Positions 44,039 to 57,084 of a stretch of 64,000 nucleotides of DNA are shown in pieces. Source of the stretch: Anisus vortex (taxonomy: Eukaryota; Mollusca; Gastropoda; Planorbidae); NCBI GenBank assembly GCA_949126835.1, contig OX421495.1:18556079-18620078 (forward strand). The letters run 5' to 3'. A program made the position numbers and the translations under genes. How positions within the stretch are numbered: the stretch's first letter is position 1; each line of letters starts with the position of its first letter. The notes beneath the pieces were generated by a model. It had not been told where the DNA came from, did not search any database, and saw only the letters and a program-made list of their open reading frames with translations.

Positions 44039-44964
44039 ATTGACAAGTCTTAACGATTATGCATGCATAAAAGGTCGACAAGAAAAACATTTCCGGTCTT
44101 ATTCAATCATTTAGTTAAAAAAGCATGTCTGTGTGCTACGTTACTGGTTGTACCAAAAGATGTAAGAGATTAAATGTGATTTCATTTCCAAAAGATGTCG
44201 CCAAAAGAAAATGATTGATTGTGAATGTCTAGCGTGAAGAATCACCTATTTATAACGTCAAACGTATTGCTTGATGCAAAAGAATTTTCGTTTTATATAT
44301 TTTATCATAGACTATAATATACTTGGACCGCTTGCTTAAGTATTTCTGCTATATGATGACTCGAAAGAATGCTTTTCGGAATTTCCGATTCGTTGTTTCC
44401 TTTGCACTTCCGTTTTATTGAATCGCTTTGATTATCTCAATGAAAAATTAAAATTAAAATTGAAAGTTCTATACAGCGGAAACATTTAAGAAATAAAGAG
44501 GTGCGTAGAAGTAATTTAAGACAGCCTTATTGGTTGCGCACGGAAAAAAAGTACATATAAGCTCTAAAAAAAGAGCAAGCGGTCCATCTTATTATGGTCT
44601 ATGATTTTATGAATCTACGAATTGTGTTTTTTTTAATAACCAAGGACCCAACTCTTGACTAATTTATTTTATAAACAAATCTAAATTTAACTTTACGCAA
44701 CTAACACTTTGGACTTTGAGTATTAATTATCGCCTACTCACTTTTGATGTTAAAAACGGATTCCTCATAACTAATATTGTATCCTTTGTACATTTCTAAA
44801 AGACTGGAACTGGTCGTGGAGGTTGAAATCAATTGTCAAACCCCAGCAAAAGCATGCTTTTTTGTTTACGGAAATGCCTATAATAATAAACAATTTAAAA
44901 ATAGAACCGGAAGCACGTGACCTCTTCCATTAGAAAAGGTCACGCCTCATTAAGACTTGTCAAT
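44039..44964 (+). mobile_element. THAP-domain DNA transposon remnant, copy 2
   Basis: Terminal inverted repeats ATTGACAAGTCTTAA at the left and its complement TTAAGACTTGTCAAT at 44950-44964. At 44125 a frame starts MSVCYVTGCTKRCKRLNVIS and continues FPKDVAKRK before a stop. The CxxxxC spacing with FPKD is a THAP-type zinc-finger start, as in P-element-like transposases. A MITE-B copy (44305-44604) is inserted in it. The rest of the transposase is absent. Confidence 0.72.
44305..44604. mobile_element. MITE family B, copy 2, with TTTTA target duplication
   Basis: Ends TCATAGACTATAATATACTT and the complementary ATTATGGTCTATGA, with GGACCGCTTGCT/AGCAAGCGGTCC next inside. TTTTA flanks both sides. 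The THAP element at 24 kb lacks it at the same place, confirming an insertion of 300 bp. Confidence 0.88.
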
Positions 44965-45189
44965 GGACTTGAAAAAGAATAAGAAATGATCAAAACTGAA
45001 ATTAAATTCAAGATTGAAAAAAATTATTTTTCCAAAAACTGCAACACGGCTTTTTGAAATCCCGCCTGTAAACTTAGGAATAATCCATAAAAAGAACAAG
45101 GAAATTTTACAAAATCCATGTATGAATAGATCTATATATTTCATGAAATACTAACGAAATACCCAAATTATGTACAAAATACACAGGTG

Positions 45190-46150
45190 GATTAAAGAAT
45201 GATACAGCGACATCTTCAGTAGCTCAATCCAACAAAAAAATATTAAAAAAGAATATATAATTCCAATGTCTCAATAAATAGCCTAGGCCTACAACAGAGG
45301 CCTCGGCAATAAGCCTAGAATTAGACATTGAAGAAGAGTCAGATGATCCAAGATTTTATTGTTATATCAGATTATTTATCTTGCCTTAAAGCTAAAAGAA
45401 ACTGTAATACCAAAAGTATAGATGTCTTAGACATTCTAACAAAATATAAATCATTAAATGAAAAAGGCAACAATATAGTTTTCTGTTGGGTCCCTGGTCA
45501 CGCAGGGATAGAAGGAAACGAAACAGCCGATAGAGAATCGAAAGACGCCCTATTAATAACAGAAAGTACGATTCCAATTCTATTTCGATACCCTTAAATA
45601 ATTAGACACACAAAACCAAATTGGACCTTAGAAACCGAATGCAATAAACTATAATATTTGGAAAACTCGAAAAACTGGCATGATACAGGCCAACTAGTTC
45701 GAAAGGATGCAGTTATTCTCTGCAGATTACATACAGGACATACAAAACTAACACATTAACACATTATTTTCTCTTTAAACGAGAAATGGCCCCAAGGTGT
45801 GCTTTCTGCAGTGTCACCTCAACAGCTTCTCACATTTTATTGGAATGCAATACATTTTTTGAAATTCGACATAAATACTATTACTTTAGAACCCTTTATG
45901 AACTTTTCAGCAAAATTATACCAAAATAAGCTTTTAAAATAAACTATATTATAGACGTCCAAATGTACTAAGTAATAAAAAAAATATAAGAAGAATAAAA
46001 TGGATACAATTAGAAACAAAACTCGAGGTCCAGCTAAATTTGCTCAAATACACAGACGAGGCGGCATGCGTCATAAAAAGATATGAAAATAAGCTATTAC
46101 CGATGGCAGGAAAGTCTAGACAACAGTAATTATGTCAAGAAATAGATGTA
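45190..46150 (+). pseudogene. LINE 3' part with RNase H domain (Jockey/I-like), decayed
   Basis: 45328-45597 encodes an RNase H segment ending in VFCWVPGHAGIEGNETADRE, the conserved HAGIxGNExAD motif. Further on, in another frame near 45780-45850, REMAPRCAFCSVTSTASHIL followed by LEC matches the cysteine/histidine tail of the same LINE groups. Stops and frameshifts separate the pieces. The catalytic RT is not present. Confidence 0.75.
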
Positions 46151-46207
46151 CTAACTGCTACGTCGGAGTTATATAATTTTTCAAAGCTTTCAGTAATTAA
46201 ATGTATA

Positions 46208-46237
46208 CTAGCATAAATGCCCGTCAAAATGACGGGG
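46208..46237 (-). mobile_element. Canonical Helitron 3' end (minus strand)
   Basis: On the minus strand: hairpin CCCGTCATTTTGACGGG, then CATTTATG and CTAG, followed by T in the flank. A hairpin about ten bases before CTAG|T is the textbook Helitron terminus. The 5' TC end, expected at higher coordinates, was not located. The body may include the AT-rich stretch beyond 46240. Confidence 0.65.
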
Positions 46238-46239
46238 AA

Positions 46240-49080
46240 ACGAATGCCTACAATAAGTTTTGTTAACAAAATAGATCTATAAACTAGGGATGTTAAACGA
46301 AAACCGAAATACCGGATTGAGGTTTTAAAACTGAAAACCGGTTTTCATTTTCATTTTCAAAACCGCATTCCGGTTTGTTGGTTGGAAGTTGGAAGTAATC
46401 ATTACTTCAAGTAGAAGACCCTTTTTTTTTAATGGAAAATTTTGAAATAAATATTGTTGTATTCGCACAAAACGATTCCTGAAACTAACACTATTTATTC
46501 GTAGATATTGTGTTTCCAATTTAAATATTCAAACATACAAATAAACAAACTCTTAGTTGTATTTTAAAAGCGCTCTGAGCTTACATTATGTTTGTTGGCA
46601 GAGCTATACAAATATTATTATTGTTTATTATTGTTTATTATTACTAATTAGATCTAGATATTAATTATGTATTTTTTTATACTAATATTCTTTGATAAAA
46701 AAACAATGCCTTTTTTTCCGGAAAATAGTCCACTTTATTTAAAATTTGTGCCCGGAAAAGGGGGCGTCAACTGACCCCCATGAGTTCCTGTTAGATCCGC
46801 CTTCTGGTCACGCTGGTACGTTATCTTTGTCACGCCATAACTCGCACGTGACAGTGGCCTTGTTGCATCGTTAGGCGATTTAGCTTCCCCCCCCCTCTCC
46901 CCAGCTTATTGGGACCAAACACACACAGAGCCAAAACACACACACACAACATACACATACCGGTAGTGCCGGTAGTTCATTTTGACGTCCCTCGAGATTC
47001 TGCAACAACAAAAAACTTAATGGCATGTATAATGTATAGCGTATTAAGACACAGCTGTCAATGTTAAAAGCTAAACAACGCTTTTTGTTGGTTTTTTTTT
47101 AAGCTGACCACTACAAGAACATGTCTGTGTCATTTTGTTTTTCTTTTCTTTTTCTTGCTTTCTTACCCAACATTTCAGCCCTCAATCCGCTGCTCGTCAT
47201 TTGCAATTTTATTAATTTTTTTTTTCAAAAAATGTATGTTTCGGAAATTCCCTAAAGGCGAGAAAGGAAAATAACATTACATTATTCCAGAGGCTGCTTT
47301 TTTTTTGTTGTCATTAAAAGGGTGTATGTGTATGTATCCGTAAGTGTGTGAGGGAATAAAAGGGTACACGTAATTATCAGGCTTTGATATAAAAACAACA
47401 GCAATTGCAAATTAACGCCTTGCTCTCTTATTTAAGATTTATCGCCCGGAAGTTGTAGCTTCTCAAAGTACAAATATAGACTATGAGTGTCGCTCCAGGG
47501 CCTGGGTTTATATAATATACATGTAATGAGGTATGATTATTTTACATGTATTACAGTACTCTCCCTTGAGGTTATATTTCTTGGTGTTTTTCTGTAAGTC
47601 TATTGACAAGATTTGTGTTTTATTCATAACTTTGTTTTGACATGTCTTTTGTATATTTGAATGCTATTCTTCCAAGCGGTTATAATATATGTTGAATACT
47701 CTGTAAATTTGTCTATCTATCTATCTATCTATCTATCTGTCTGTCTGACTGTTTGTCCGTTTGTCTGTCTGTCTATCAATATGTTTCTCTGTCCGTTTAT
47801 CTATTTATCTAATTCGTGGTGGAGGATGGTATAGCCAATAAGATGTCCCGCTTCATTAATCTTACCTTAACGCATACCTGGAACTCGTCAGACCAGAGTA
47901 GCGCCTTTCCCACGAAGGAAATCTCTATCTCAATCTCCCTCTCTCTCTCTCAATCTCTCTCTCTCTCTCTCTGCTTGTAGAACTTGTAATGTCCTCGATT
48001 CTCAACACTCGTGACTCACTTGTTTACTTTAAATTATTGACCCAGTGGAAGCTTGACCTAATTAATGCAAGATTTTTTTCGCCATTCCACTCAGAAGATG
48101 CTTCAATTAAAATACAAATTAGGACTGACGAGAGTATCTCTGTGGAACTAGATTTAAGAAAACGCGTTTTAAAACAAATCCTTTTATTTGGATAGAAAAC
48201 GAATCAATCAAAATTAGCATACTCAAAGAATCGACAAATTACCATTGGCGATACACCACAATTAATTTAAAGCAGAACTTAATATCATTATCTCCCTTGT
48301 TAAGGGCTATTTTTAGACTACTAATTGTCACATACACACAGAGAAAAATGGAGGTCGCATAAATGTAAAAGTCAGTAAAAGTCCACAATTTATAAATAGG
48401 AAGAAGAAGGCGTCTTAATGAATATCGCATCTCAATCTAAAAGTGTGAATTGTATGGATATGACATTAAAACGTTAAAATAACAGATGTAATGTGTTTAG
48501 AGCGTCACATTTTTTTGGGGTAGAAAAATCGCTGATAGCGATTTGTTTTGGGTTGAATATATTTTTTTAATATGAAATATATTCGTCGTGTGATTGACGC
48601 CAAGGATGACACGTTAAAAATATATAAAAAATTTGATCTTATTTCAATAAACAGAAAATGACATTTTCTGTTTTGATGATTTTTATATTAAAAAAACAAC
48701 AACATTATTTCTACGTCCGGGATGTATGACAGCTGGCCATCTATTAACTTTTGTCTGATTTGTTGAAGTATGCTAGACAAAAAAAAAAGATTATAAAGAA
48801 AGATACAAAGTATTAATGTTCTTGTATAAAGACGATTAAAAAAGCTCTTAACCATGGGCGTCGTCGGGTCTTGTTATTTTTATTTCTGACGGAGATGGTG
48901 GAGAGAGAAATCGGGAAATGGTTTTCCAGTAGCGAGATGGACGTACACATTTTTGAAATGGAATTATTGGAATAGAGGTCGTCGGTCTTGTTCACTTTTG
49001 GCGCAAAAGTGAATTGGAAGTGATACTTCTATAAGCGTTCACTATCATTTTTCTTCTATTAGTTTTACAGACATTTCTTC
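46240..49080. other. No gene recognised
   Basis: AT-rich sequence with (CTAT)n/(CTGT)n repeats at 47711-47780 and CT tracts at 47920-47975. The small frame at 47989-48195 has no recognisable domain. Confidence 0.5.
47711..47780. repeat. CTAT/CTGT tetranucleotide microsatellite
   Basis: Seven or so CTAT units pass into CTGT units, then degrade (GACTGTTTGTCCGTTTGTCTG). Confidence 0.93.
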
Positions 49081-49087
49081 TAGATAG

Positions 49088-49212
49088 AAGATGATTACGT
49101 TCACCAGGCCCAAAACTCCTGCAGGGCGTTAGCGATCATTCTGCGGCAGGGATAGAACCCGATACGTGTCTGTTGACAGTCCGGTGAACTAATCACTGGA
49201 CCAGCCGGCCTC
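49088..49212 (-). mobile_element. tRNA-derived SINE family 2, most complete copy
   Basis: Read on the minus strand: head GCCGGCTGGTCCAGTGATTA (A box), CGGGTTCTATCCCTGCCG (B box), then CCTGCAGGAGTTTTGGGCCT and the tail ATCATCTTCTATCTAGAAG. It matches the 15065-15187 insertion and shares the tail with 18313, 23727 and 61430. Confidence 0.8.
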
Positions 49213-49327
49213 AATGACCAAAACGCCAAACAATGGAAGTTGAAAAAACAGAAAAATTGAAGTTCACGTGTATAAGGCAGTATAAGCCGCACACCCAAAA
49301 ATATATTTTGTGTTATAAGTAAGTATA

Positions 49328-49437
49328 CGTATCCCGTCAGACCAAATTGATACATAGGGCTGGTGAAGCAGCATTCACCAGTTTCTGTTGCCACGGCATA
49401 CTAAGGTATTGTGCGGCCATCACAATGCCCAATTTGG
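49328..49437 (-). mobile_element. SINE family 1 fragment
   Basis: Complement of the SINE-1 3' half: ATCCCGTCAGACCAAATTGA, GGTGAAGCAGCATTCACCAG, TTGCCACGGCATACTA and GCCATCACAATGCCCA. It lacks the tRNA-like head. Confidence 0.72.
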
Positions 49438-49439
49438 TG

Positions 49440-50140
49440 TAGGCTACCTGTATTATTTCTTAGTCCATATTCTTATTTTTCTCTGTTGCTGTTTTCGCAT
49501 TTTTATTTAATTTGTGTAGGGAATATTTTAAAGCATTGGTTAAGCGTCTCAACAAACACTAGCGCCTGGGCATCCGCCCGCTCTGCCCCCCCCCCCCCCC
49601 CCCCCGTTTTTTTACATTTAGATACACTACTGCCTGTATTTAAAACAAAATGTTAAATTGAATTAAAAAAAAAAGAAATTAGTTCTAAATTAATAAATCA
49701 TTAAAAGAAATGAAAGTGTTAATTAAATGAAGATATTACTTTCCATAGCGCTCTCGTCACAGACAATAAAACAACAGTATGTAATAACTGTGTTAATTTT
49801 ATGTCCTCTGAGTGTCGACTTAGACGTATCATGCGACTACACTGTGATACAACCAACTCATTTCTACATTGTTCGGTATTGCTCCTCACTCCCCATTTTC
49901 CCATTAAAAAAAAACAAAACACTGCGACGTTTTGTAAAAAAATTCATCTAATGATAAATTTTGTTTTTAAAAGCTTACATTAAAAATTTGGCATAACATT
50001 GATTTTTTTTTTATGGTAGATAGAACGTTAGGGGGGAACTAATCGATACTATAGTGCTGGGCTCATTAACTCATTAAATCAGTTTATGTTGGGAAATCTG
50101 GGTCAGTTGACCGAGCTGTTCATTAATGGAGATTTTTGAT
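49440..50140. other. No gene recognised
   Basis: Contains a 20-odd-base poly-C tract near 49588. Otherwise AT-rich with overlapping short frames. Confidence 0.5.
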
Positions 50141-50144
50141 GACC

Positions 50145-50445
50145 GAGACATCATGTGACTTCATGTGACGGCATGTGACATAATATGACTTAATGTGACA
50201 TCATGTGACAACATGTGACATCATTTGACAGCATTTGACATTATGTGACATTATGTGACATCATATGACATTAGGTGGCATCATGTGAAATTGACATCAT
50301 GTGACATCTTGTGACAGCATTTAACATTATGGTGACTTCTTGTGACATGATAGTGACATCATCAGACATTATAAGACATCATGTGAAATTATGTGACTTC
50401 ATGTGACATTGACATCATGTGACATCACGTGAGATCATGTGACAT
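50145..50445. repeat. Degenerate TGTGACATCA tandem repeat
   Basis: About 25 imperfect units of 10-11 bp (ATGTGACATC, TTTGACAGCA, ATGTGACATT). Many contain TGACATCA or ACGTGA, similar to stress-response promoter motifs, but the decay pattern is that of an old minisatellite. Confidence 0.85.
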
Positions 50446-51059
50446 ATTGGTGCACCAGGTTGCCATGCGCATAGGGAGTGCACAGACAGCTGTCATCGAT
50501 GTTTATACTCACGGATTTAAAATTACTTTTTTTTCATTTTTGCTCTAATTGAATTTTTGGATCCTGCTTTTCTTTCCGTTGACATTTACACCAAAGTATA
50601 GCTATTCCGGGAAACAGTCAACAAGATTTGTTAACAAGACATATATAGGCCTATATATATATATATAATTTCGTATAAGCTAACCTGTAGGTGGTGGATA
50701 CGTTATTAGGTGAAATAAGAACAATGGCTAACAAATTTCAAACTGACGAATAAATAGTCACATCTCAGGCATGAAAGTGGTACTGAAATATTTAATACAT
50801 ACGATTTACAGGGCCGTCCATAAATGACGTCACGCGATCTTGAGCGAAAATTGTAACCTGCACCCCCCCCCCCCCCCACACACACACACACACAAACAAA
50901 TCGTTACATGTCGTCACAAAATGTCAGAGCCACCCACCGCCTTTCTCCAATATGGCGTTACAAAACTCTGCAACTCCCCCCCCCCCCCCTTCATGAAAAA
51001 TAAAGAAAGAACAACAGCACAATGACTCAATTTCCAATATCTCAATTTCTAATATAATC

Positions 51060-51093
<34 letters not shown>

Positions 51094-51499
51094 TTATATT
51101 AGAAATATATATATATATATGTATAAGATAATTTTTTCTTTATTCATTGTTTGTATATTACATATAAAAAAATTTTATTTCGTATTTTTACATAATATTA
51201 TAAATTAATCGGACAATAGACAATGGCGGGAGCACACGTGGCACAAATTGTCTTTAACAGACGTCTGGTTATCTTCCCCTTGACTGCCTGCTTTATACAG
51301 AGAACGGAAAAAAAAGTTGGGTTGGAAAGAAAAATAGCAGTCACGCCATCGGTGTTAATACTGTTTGTTCTTTTTAAATTGATTCTCAGCAGACGATAAT
51401 TATTATTTATCAAATCCTTTTAGTTTTGAGCCATGCCAAAACTAATGTCTGGCTTTGGTAACGAAAAATAAATATAGAGGCTATTGCCAATAAATAGAG

Positions 51500-51722
51500 T
51501 CTATATCGTTAGATCTCCCTCTCTCTCTCCCAATCTCTCTCCCTATCTCTCTACCTCTCTCTCTAGCTCGCTCCCTCTCTTTCCAATCATCTCCCTCTCT
51601 CTCTCTTCTCTCTTTCACGCTCTCTCTTCTCTCTCTCTATCTCACTTCTCTCTCTCCCTCTCTCTTCTCTTTCTTTTCCTCTCATCTCTCCCTCTCTCCC
51701 TCTTTCTCTTTTCTCTATCACA
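51500..51722. repeat. CT-rich low-complexity tract
   Basis: CTCTCTCTCC and TCTCTCCCTC runs. The 141-residue plus frame is a Ser/Leu by-product. A (TA)n run lies at 51060-51120. Confidence 0.9.
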
Positions 51723-52594
51723 GTATGATGCAATAATGGTGAGACTACTTAATTTAAAATTCAAAACTGTATTTAAAACAGTTTATTTAAAACACATAAA
51801 TGTGTTTGGAAATGGGTTGGGGGTAAACTTGTCAATAATTGAAAACGAACTTTGTATTATTCTATTCAATTCTATTGATTATTTGTATTTTAGTTTAGTT
51901 TACAGGTAACTCGCGTAAACACCGAAATATTTATAAAGTGTTTAGCGCAAACTAATGAACCCTTAATAAAGGGAGATGATTGTTTCTGATCTGTAACTTA
52001 TTCACTTCAGCGACCATGACCCAATTTAGAAAATGTACTGACATTTTTAAAAGCACAAAATTAAGATCTGAGTCACAACAAAAATCCGAGTTAACTTATA
52101 ATTGAAGTCTTTCTTATTAAATCTATCAACAAAAATAGAATGGCCAAGTTTCACTATAAAATAGTGAAACTAACTCTTTGATAACAACATAAAATTAGTA
52201 AAGGGGTCGAAAATATGTAAATATTTAATAGACAACTAAAATGACATTAATTGACCTTCTCTTTTATTGGTCTTAAGAAGAAATAGATCTTGTAAATGAT
52301 TTTCTTTGTGTCAGTGAGTATCGAGTTGTCTGTCCTGAAATTTCATAGGTCAGTGTATCAATAACAGGGGTATAACCTCTGATAGATTTCCGGGGGAAAT
52401 ATAAACACTTCCACACAGAAAATTCAAAAACTGAACGAGTCCATTCTACTTTCTCTAAAAAGTACGAAAAGAAAGTTAACCCTTACAGTCCCGGGCGCGT
52501 ATATAGCGGAACTGAAGGCAGCATAGATAGAAGTAGGTCGGTACGGGAAGGGTTAAATTAAACATCGAAAGATACAATAATGTAGCGTTAACCA

Positions 52595-53378
52595 TCAATC
52601 GGTTTATATAAAGCAGACTGTGTGTGTGGATTCTGATCACCATTGGTTGATTTAAAGACACGTGACCTTATTGTCTCATACTTTACTTTTGCGATCTCGC
52701 TAGATGTCCCTCTAGATGAGTGGTTAGCGTATCCGACTGCCATATGGTGGACCTGGATTCGATTATGCACTGTTAGCTTTCTTTTTCTAGTTTTTAAAAA
52801 AATAAATTTCCATTAATAGACTAGTACGTTTTTAAAAAAAAAACTTTGTAAAGAATTTTAATACTTAAAGCTTTCCTAAAATGTTTTCAGTAAGTGAAAT
52901 TTAATAATGATATTTTAGACGCATGCTTGAGACAGCTGTTCGATTCTCATTCACAGGGATAGCCCTGACTTTTTGATAAATAAAAAGAAAAACTTTTTTT
53001 TTAACCCGAGTAAAAGATATTTTTGTTATTACTTTCGTAAATGTTTTAGTATATACATAAACATTATATTAAAAAAATTATTATAGCTTTCAGTTCATTG
53101 TAGTTTATACAATTTTTACCTGTAGCTAGCTATAGGCCTGTGTATTTATTTCCACAGGTAACGCCGGGAAATTGAACATTTTGTTAAATAAAAAGACTAT
53201 TTTTAACCCGATTACAGTATTTATTTTAAATGACTTTCCAAAATGTTTTCAGTAAATAATAAATTACATTTTTTAAATTATTAGATTTATAGCTTTCTGT
53301 TAATTGTATCAAATGTTTATCTGTAGCTTATACAGGCCAATTTAATTCCCCCCCGGGCAACGCCGGGGAATTTAGCTT
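52595..53378 (+). mobile_element. Helitron-like non-autonomous element, copy 2
   Basis: It shares with 25086-26238 the start (TTTATATAAAG, then a GTGTGTGTG run), the core AAAGACACGTGACCTTATTG and GCGATCTCGC, the tRNA-like block GAGTGGTTAGCGTATCCGAC, and the end hairpin CCCCGGGCAACGCCGGGG plus AATTTAGCTTGT. It has no LINE insert. It has two or three internal near-copies of a segment around TTGTTAAATAAAAAGAC. Confidence 0.6.
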
Positions 53379-53973
53379 GTATAGATATATTTGGGTCAGT
53401 GCTACATCAGTGAATCGATTGGTGCCTCTAGCAAAAAGCAACAAATACCAACAAATAAAACAACCCCCAACAAAAAGACTTTGTTGTACCAGGAGAATTG
53501 ACCAATCAAAAGTGTTTTCAAGTTGTCTGTAGGAAATAACAAATACACAAAAAAAAATGCTAAATAGAAATTTCAATAAAATTCAGTTGAAAATCTAAAT
53601 TTGGTAAAAAAAAACAAACTTCCAATGATTTAAATATTGAAATTGACATGTATTGTGTATTATTTGTAGACAATGTTCAATTATATGCGATTAGAAAACA
53701 AAAACGCGAATACAAAAAAAATATCGAACTGAAAAGATTCAATTGAAACAATGAATTGTAAAAAGGGAAGAAAAAACGAATTGAAAAGACGAATTTAAAA
53801 CATGACTAAAATATAAAAATTAATAACTTCTATTGTCTGTAAAATTAATAAAAGATTAAGTCTAAAGTCTGGAGTAATTCATTTTCATCAACTTTCAGTG
53901 ACATACCCTAACATGCCCTACAGGCGCCAATAACAAAATTGCAAAAGAATAATGAAAAGTAAACAATTGTCAA

Positions 53974-56110
53974 GCTATATCAATATGGTGCATTAAACGT
54001 TCTATATCAATATGGTGCATTAAACGTTCTATATCAATATGGTGCATTAAACGTTCTATATCAATATGGTGCATTAAACGTGCTATATCAATATGGTGCA
54101 TTAAACGTTCTATATCAATATGGTGCATTAAACGTTCTATATCAATATGGTGCATTAAACGTGCTATATCAATATGGTGCATTAAACGTGCTATATCAAT
54201 ATGGTGCATTAAACGTGCTATATCAATATGGTGCATTAAACGTGCTATATCAATATGGTGCATTAAACGTGCTATATCAATATGGTGCATTAAACGTGCT
54301 ATATCAATATGGTGCATTAAACGAGCTATATCAATATGGTGCATTAAACGTTCTATATCAATATGGTGCATTAAACGTGCTATATCAATATGGTGCATTA
54401 AACGTGCTATATCAATATGGTGCATTAAACGTTCTATATCAATATGGTGCATTAAACGTTCTATATCAATATGGTGCATTAAACGTGCTATATCAATATG
54501 GTGCATTAAACGTTCTATATCAATATGGTGCATTAAACGTTCTATATCAATATGGTGCATTAAACGTGCTATATCAATATGGTGCATTAAACGTGCTATA
54601 TCAATATGGTGCATTAAACGTGCTATATCAATATGGTGCATTAAACGTGCTATATCAATATGGTGCATTAAACGTGCTATATCAATATGGTGCATTAAAC
54701 GTGCTATATCAATATGGTGCATTAAACGTGCTATATCAATATGGTGCATTAAACGTGCTATATCAATATGGTGCATTAAACGTGCTATATCAATATGGTG
54801 CATTAAACGTGCTATATCAATATGGTGCATTAAACGTGCTATATCAATATGGTGCATTAAACGTGCTATATCAATATGGTGCATTAAACGTGCTATATCA
54901 ATATGGTGCATTAAACGTGCTATATCAATATGGTGCATTAAACGTGCTATATCAATATGGTGCATTAAACGTTCTATATCAATATGGTGCATTAAACGTG
55001 CTATATCAATATGGTGCATTAAACGTGCTATATCAATATGGTGCATTAAACGTGCTATATCAATATGGTGCATTAAACGTGCTATATCAATATGGTGCAT
55101 TAAACGTGCTATATCAATATGGTGCATTAAACGTTCTATATCAATATGGTGCATTAAACGTGCTATATCAATATGGTGCATTAAACGTTCTATATCAATA
55201 TGGTGCATTAAACGTGCTATATCAATATGGTGCATTAAACGTGCTATATCAATATGGTGCATTAAACGTGCTATATCAATATGGTGCATTAAACGTGCTA
55301 TATCAATATGGTGCATTAAACGTTCTATATCAATATGGTGCATTAAACGTGCTATATCAATATGGTGCATTAAACGTTCTATATCAATATGGTGCATTAA
55401 ACGTGCTATATCAATATGGTGCATTAAACGTGCTATATCAATATGGTGCATTAAACGTGCTATATCAATATGGTGCATTAAACGTGCTATATCAATATGG
55501 TGCATTAAACGTGCTATATCAATATGGTGCATTAAACGTGCTATATCAATATGGTGCATTAAACGTGCTATATCAATATGGTGCATTAAACGTGCTATAT
55601 CAATATGGTGCATTAAACGTGCTATATCAATATGGTGCATTAAACGTGCTATATCAATATGGTGCATTAAACGTGCTATATCAATATGGTGCATTAAACG
55701 TGCTATATCAATATGGTGCATTAAACGTGCTATATCAATATGGTGCATTAAACGTGCTATATCAATATGGTGCATTAAACGTTCTATATCAATATGGTGC
55801 ATTAAACGTTCTATATCAATATGGTGCATTAAACGTTCTATATCAATATGGTGCATTAAACGTTCTATAGCAATATGGTGCATTAAACGTGCTATATCAA
55901 TATGGTGCATTAAACGTGCTATATCAATATGGTGCATTAAACGTGCTATATCAATATGGTGCATTAAAACGTGCTATATCAATATGGTGCATTAAACGTT
56001 CTATATCAATATGGTGCATTAAACGTTCTATATCAATATGGTGCATTAAACGTGCTATATCAATATGGTGCATTAAACGTGCTATATCAATATGGTGCAT
56101 TAAAACGTGC
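53974..56110. repeat. 27-bp satellite-like array, about 79 copies
   Basis: Unit CTATATCAATATGGTGCATT followed by AAACGTG or AAACGTT. Almost the only variation is G or T at one position (CGTGC versus CGTTC), plus rare changes near 54322 and 55869 and an extra A near 55965 and 56103. As 27 is a multiple of three, frames stay open on both strands (596 and 664 residues), which is a by-product. Confidence 0.98.
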
Positions 56111-56119
56111 CAAACAATA

Positions 56120-56342
56120 ATAACTAAATGGGTCACAGTGGTCGAACGACGTGCGTTCGGCTGGCATATCAAAGGTCCTGGGTTCAAATCCTTGTGAAGT
56201 CTAGTATTTGATCTAGCCAACTCTGATGGGCACCTGGCATTAGAATGAGCGCAAATTAAAGTGGATGGGCATTGTATTATCCGTTATTGCCACAGAAACT
56301 TTTAAACACTGGATCAATTCGGTCCGACGTGATTACTTTTAC
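56120..56342 (+). mobile_element. tRNA-derived SINE family 1, copy c
   Basis: Head GGTCACAGTGGTCGAACGAC, B box GGGTTCAAATCCTTG, body GGGCATTGTATTATCCG and GCCACAGAAACTTTTAAACA, end GGTCCGACGTGATTACTTTT. It directly adjoins the 27-bp array. Confidence 0.78.
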
Positions 56343-56867
56343 AAATCATTAGAACTGTATGACCATGAAGAAACAAATATAGATCTACTTAGCAAATGGA
56401 AAGTCAATAACTTTCGTGCCCCGTTACAACTTTAAACTAATACAACTTTATAATATAATGATAATTGGTACGAAGTGTACAGGCGTTAGTTTAGACCCCG
56501 AAAAAAAAATCTGGGTTTGGTGCCTCAGTGGCTGGCTATTGATTTAAAATTTCAATGGCCCTTTTGGAAAGCACAGTTGAATCTGGGTTCTTTACAACTC
56601 AGTACAATTATTCTCCGCACGGCCCTGTGGCTTTACGAGACCAGCACGCACAAACACTAAATTACAACTTCTATTGTTTTCAAAACAACAAAAATGATCA
56701 TAAACAATCATTAGAATGGCCTAATTATTTAGTTGCAGGAATGTTTTTTTTTTAGCGCTGTAACTATAACCCTTCAGAAAAAATGGAAACTCACTTGGAA
56801 AATGTGGGAAGTATCTTAATTCAAGACCATTGTGGTACACGCTAATAGCGGGACGGAGACAGACTGA

Positions 56868-56888
56868 GAGAGAGAGAGAGAGACTGAC

Positions 56889-56928
<40 letters not shown>
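56868..56928. repeat. GA microsatellite
   Basis: (GAGA)n interrupted by CTGACAGAGACA. Confidence 0.93.
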
Positions 56929-56929
<1 letters not shown>

Positions 56930-57084
56930 AATAGTCATTGAAGGTCATTGGTTCAGGACTTGATTAAAGACCTGTTGTGAAAAAAAAGTTTTATAATCTA
57001 TGTATTAACACTAGTGGGCTCCCTGACACGCCTTTAGTAATTAGTGGTCCGGATTCCACCCCCACCCCCCCCCCCCACACACAC

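Noticed and set aside
51484..51909. 141-residue serine/leucine-rich plus frame
   Set aside because: It reads through a CT microsatellite.
53970..55964. 664- and 596-residue frames on opposite strands
   Set aside because: Both arise because the satellite unit is 27 bp; codon usage is that of the repeat and there is no start context or domain.
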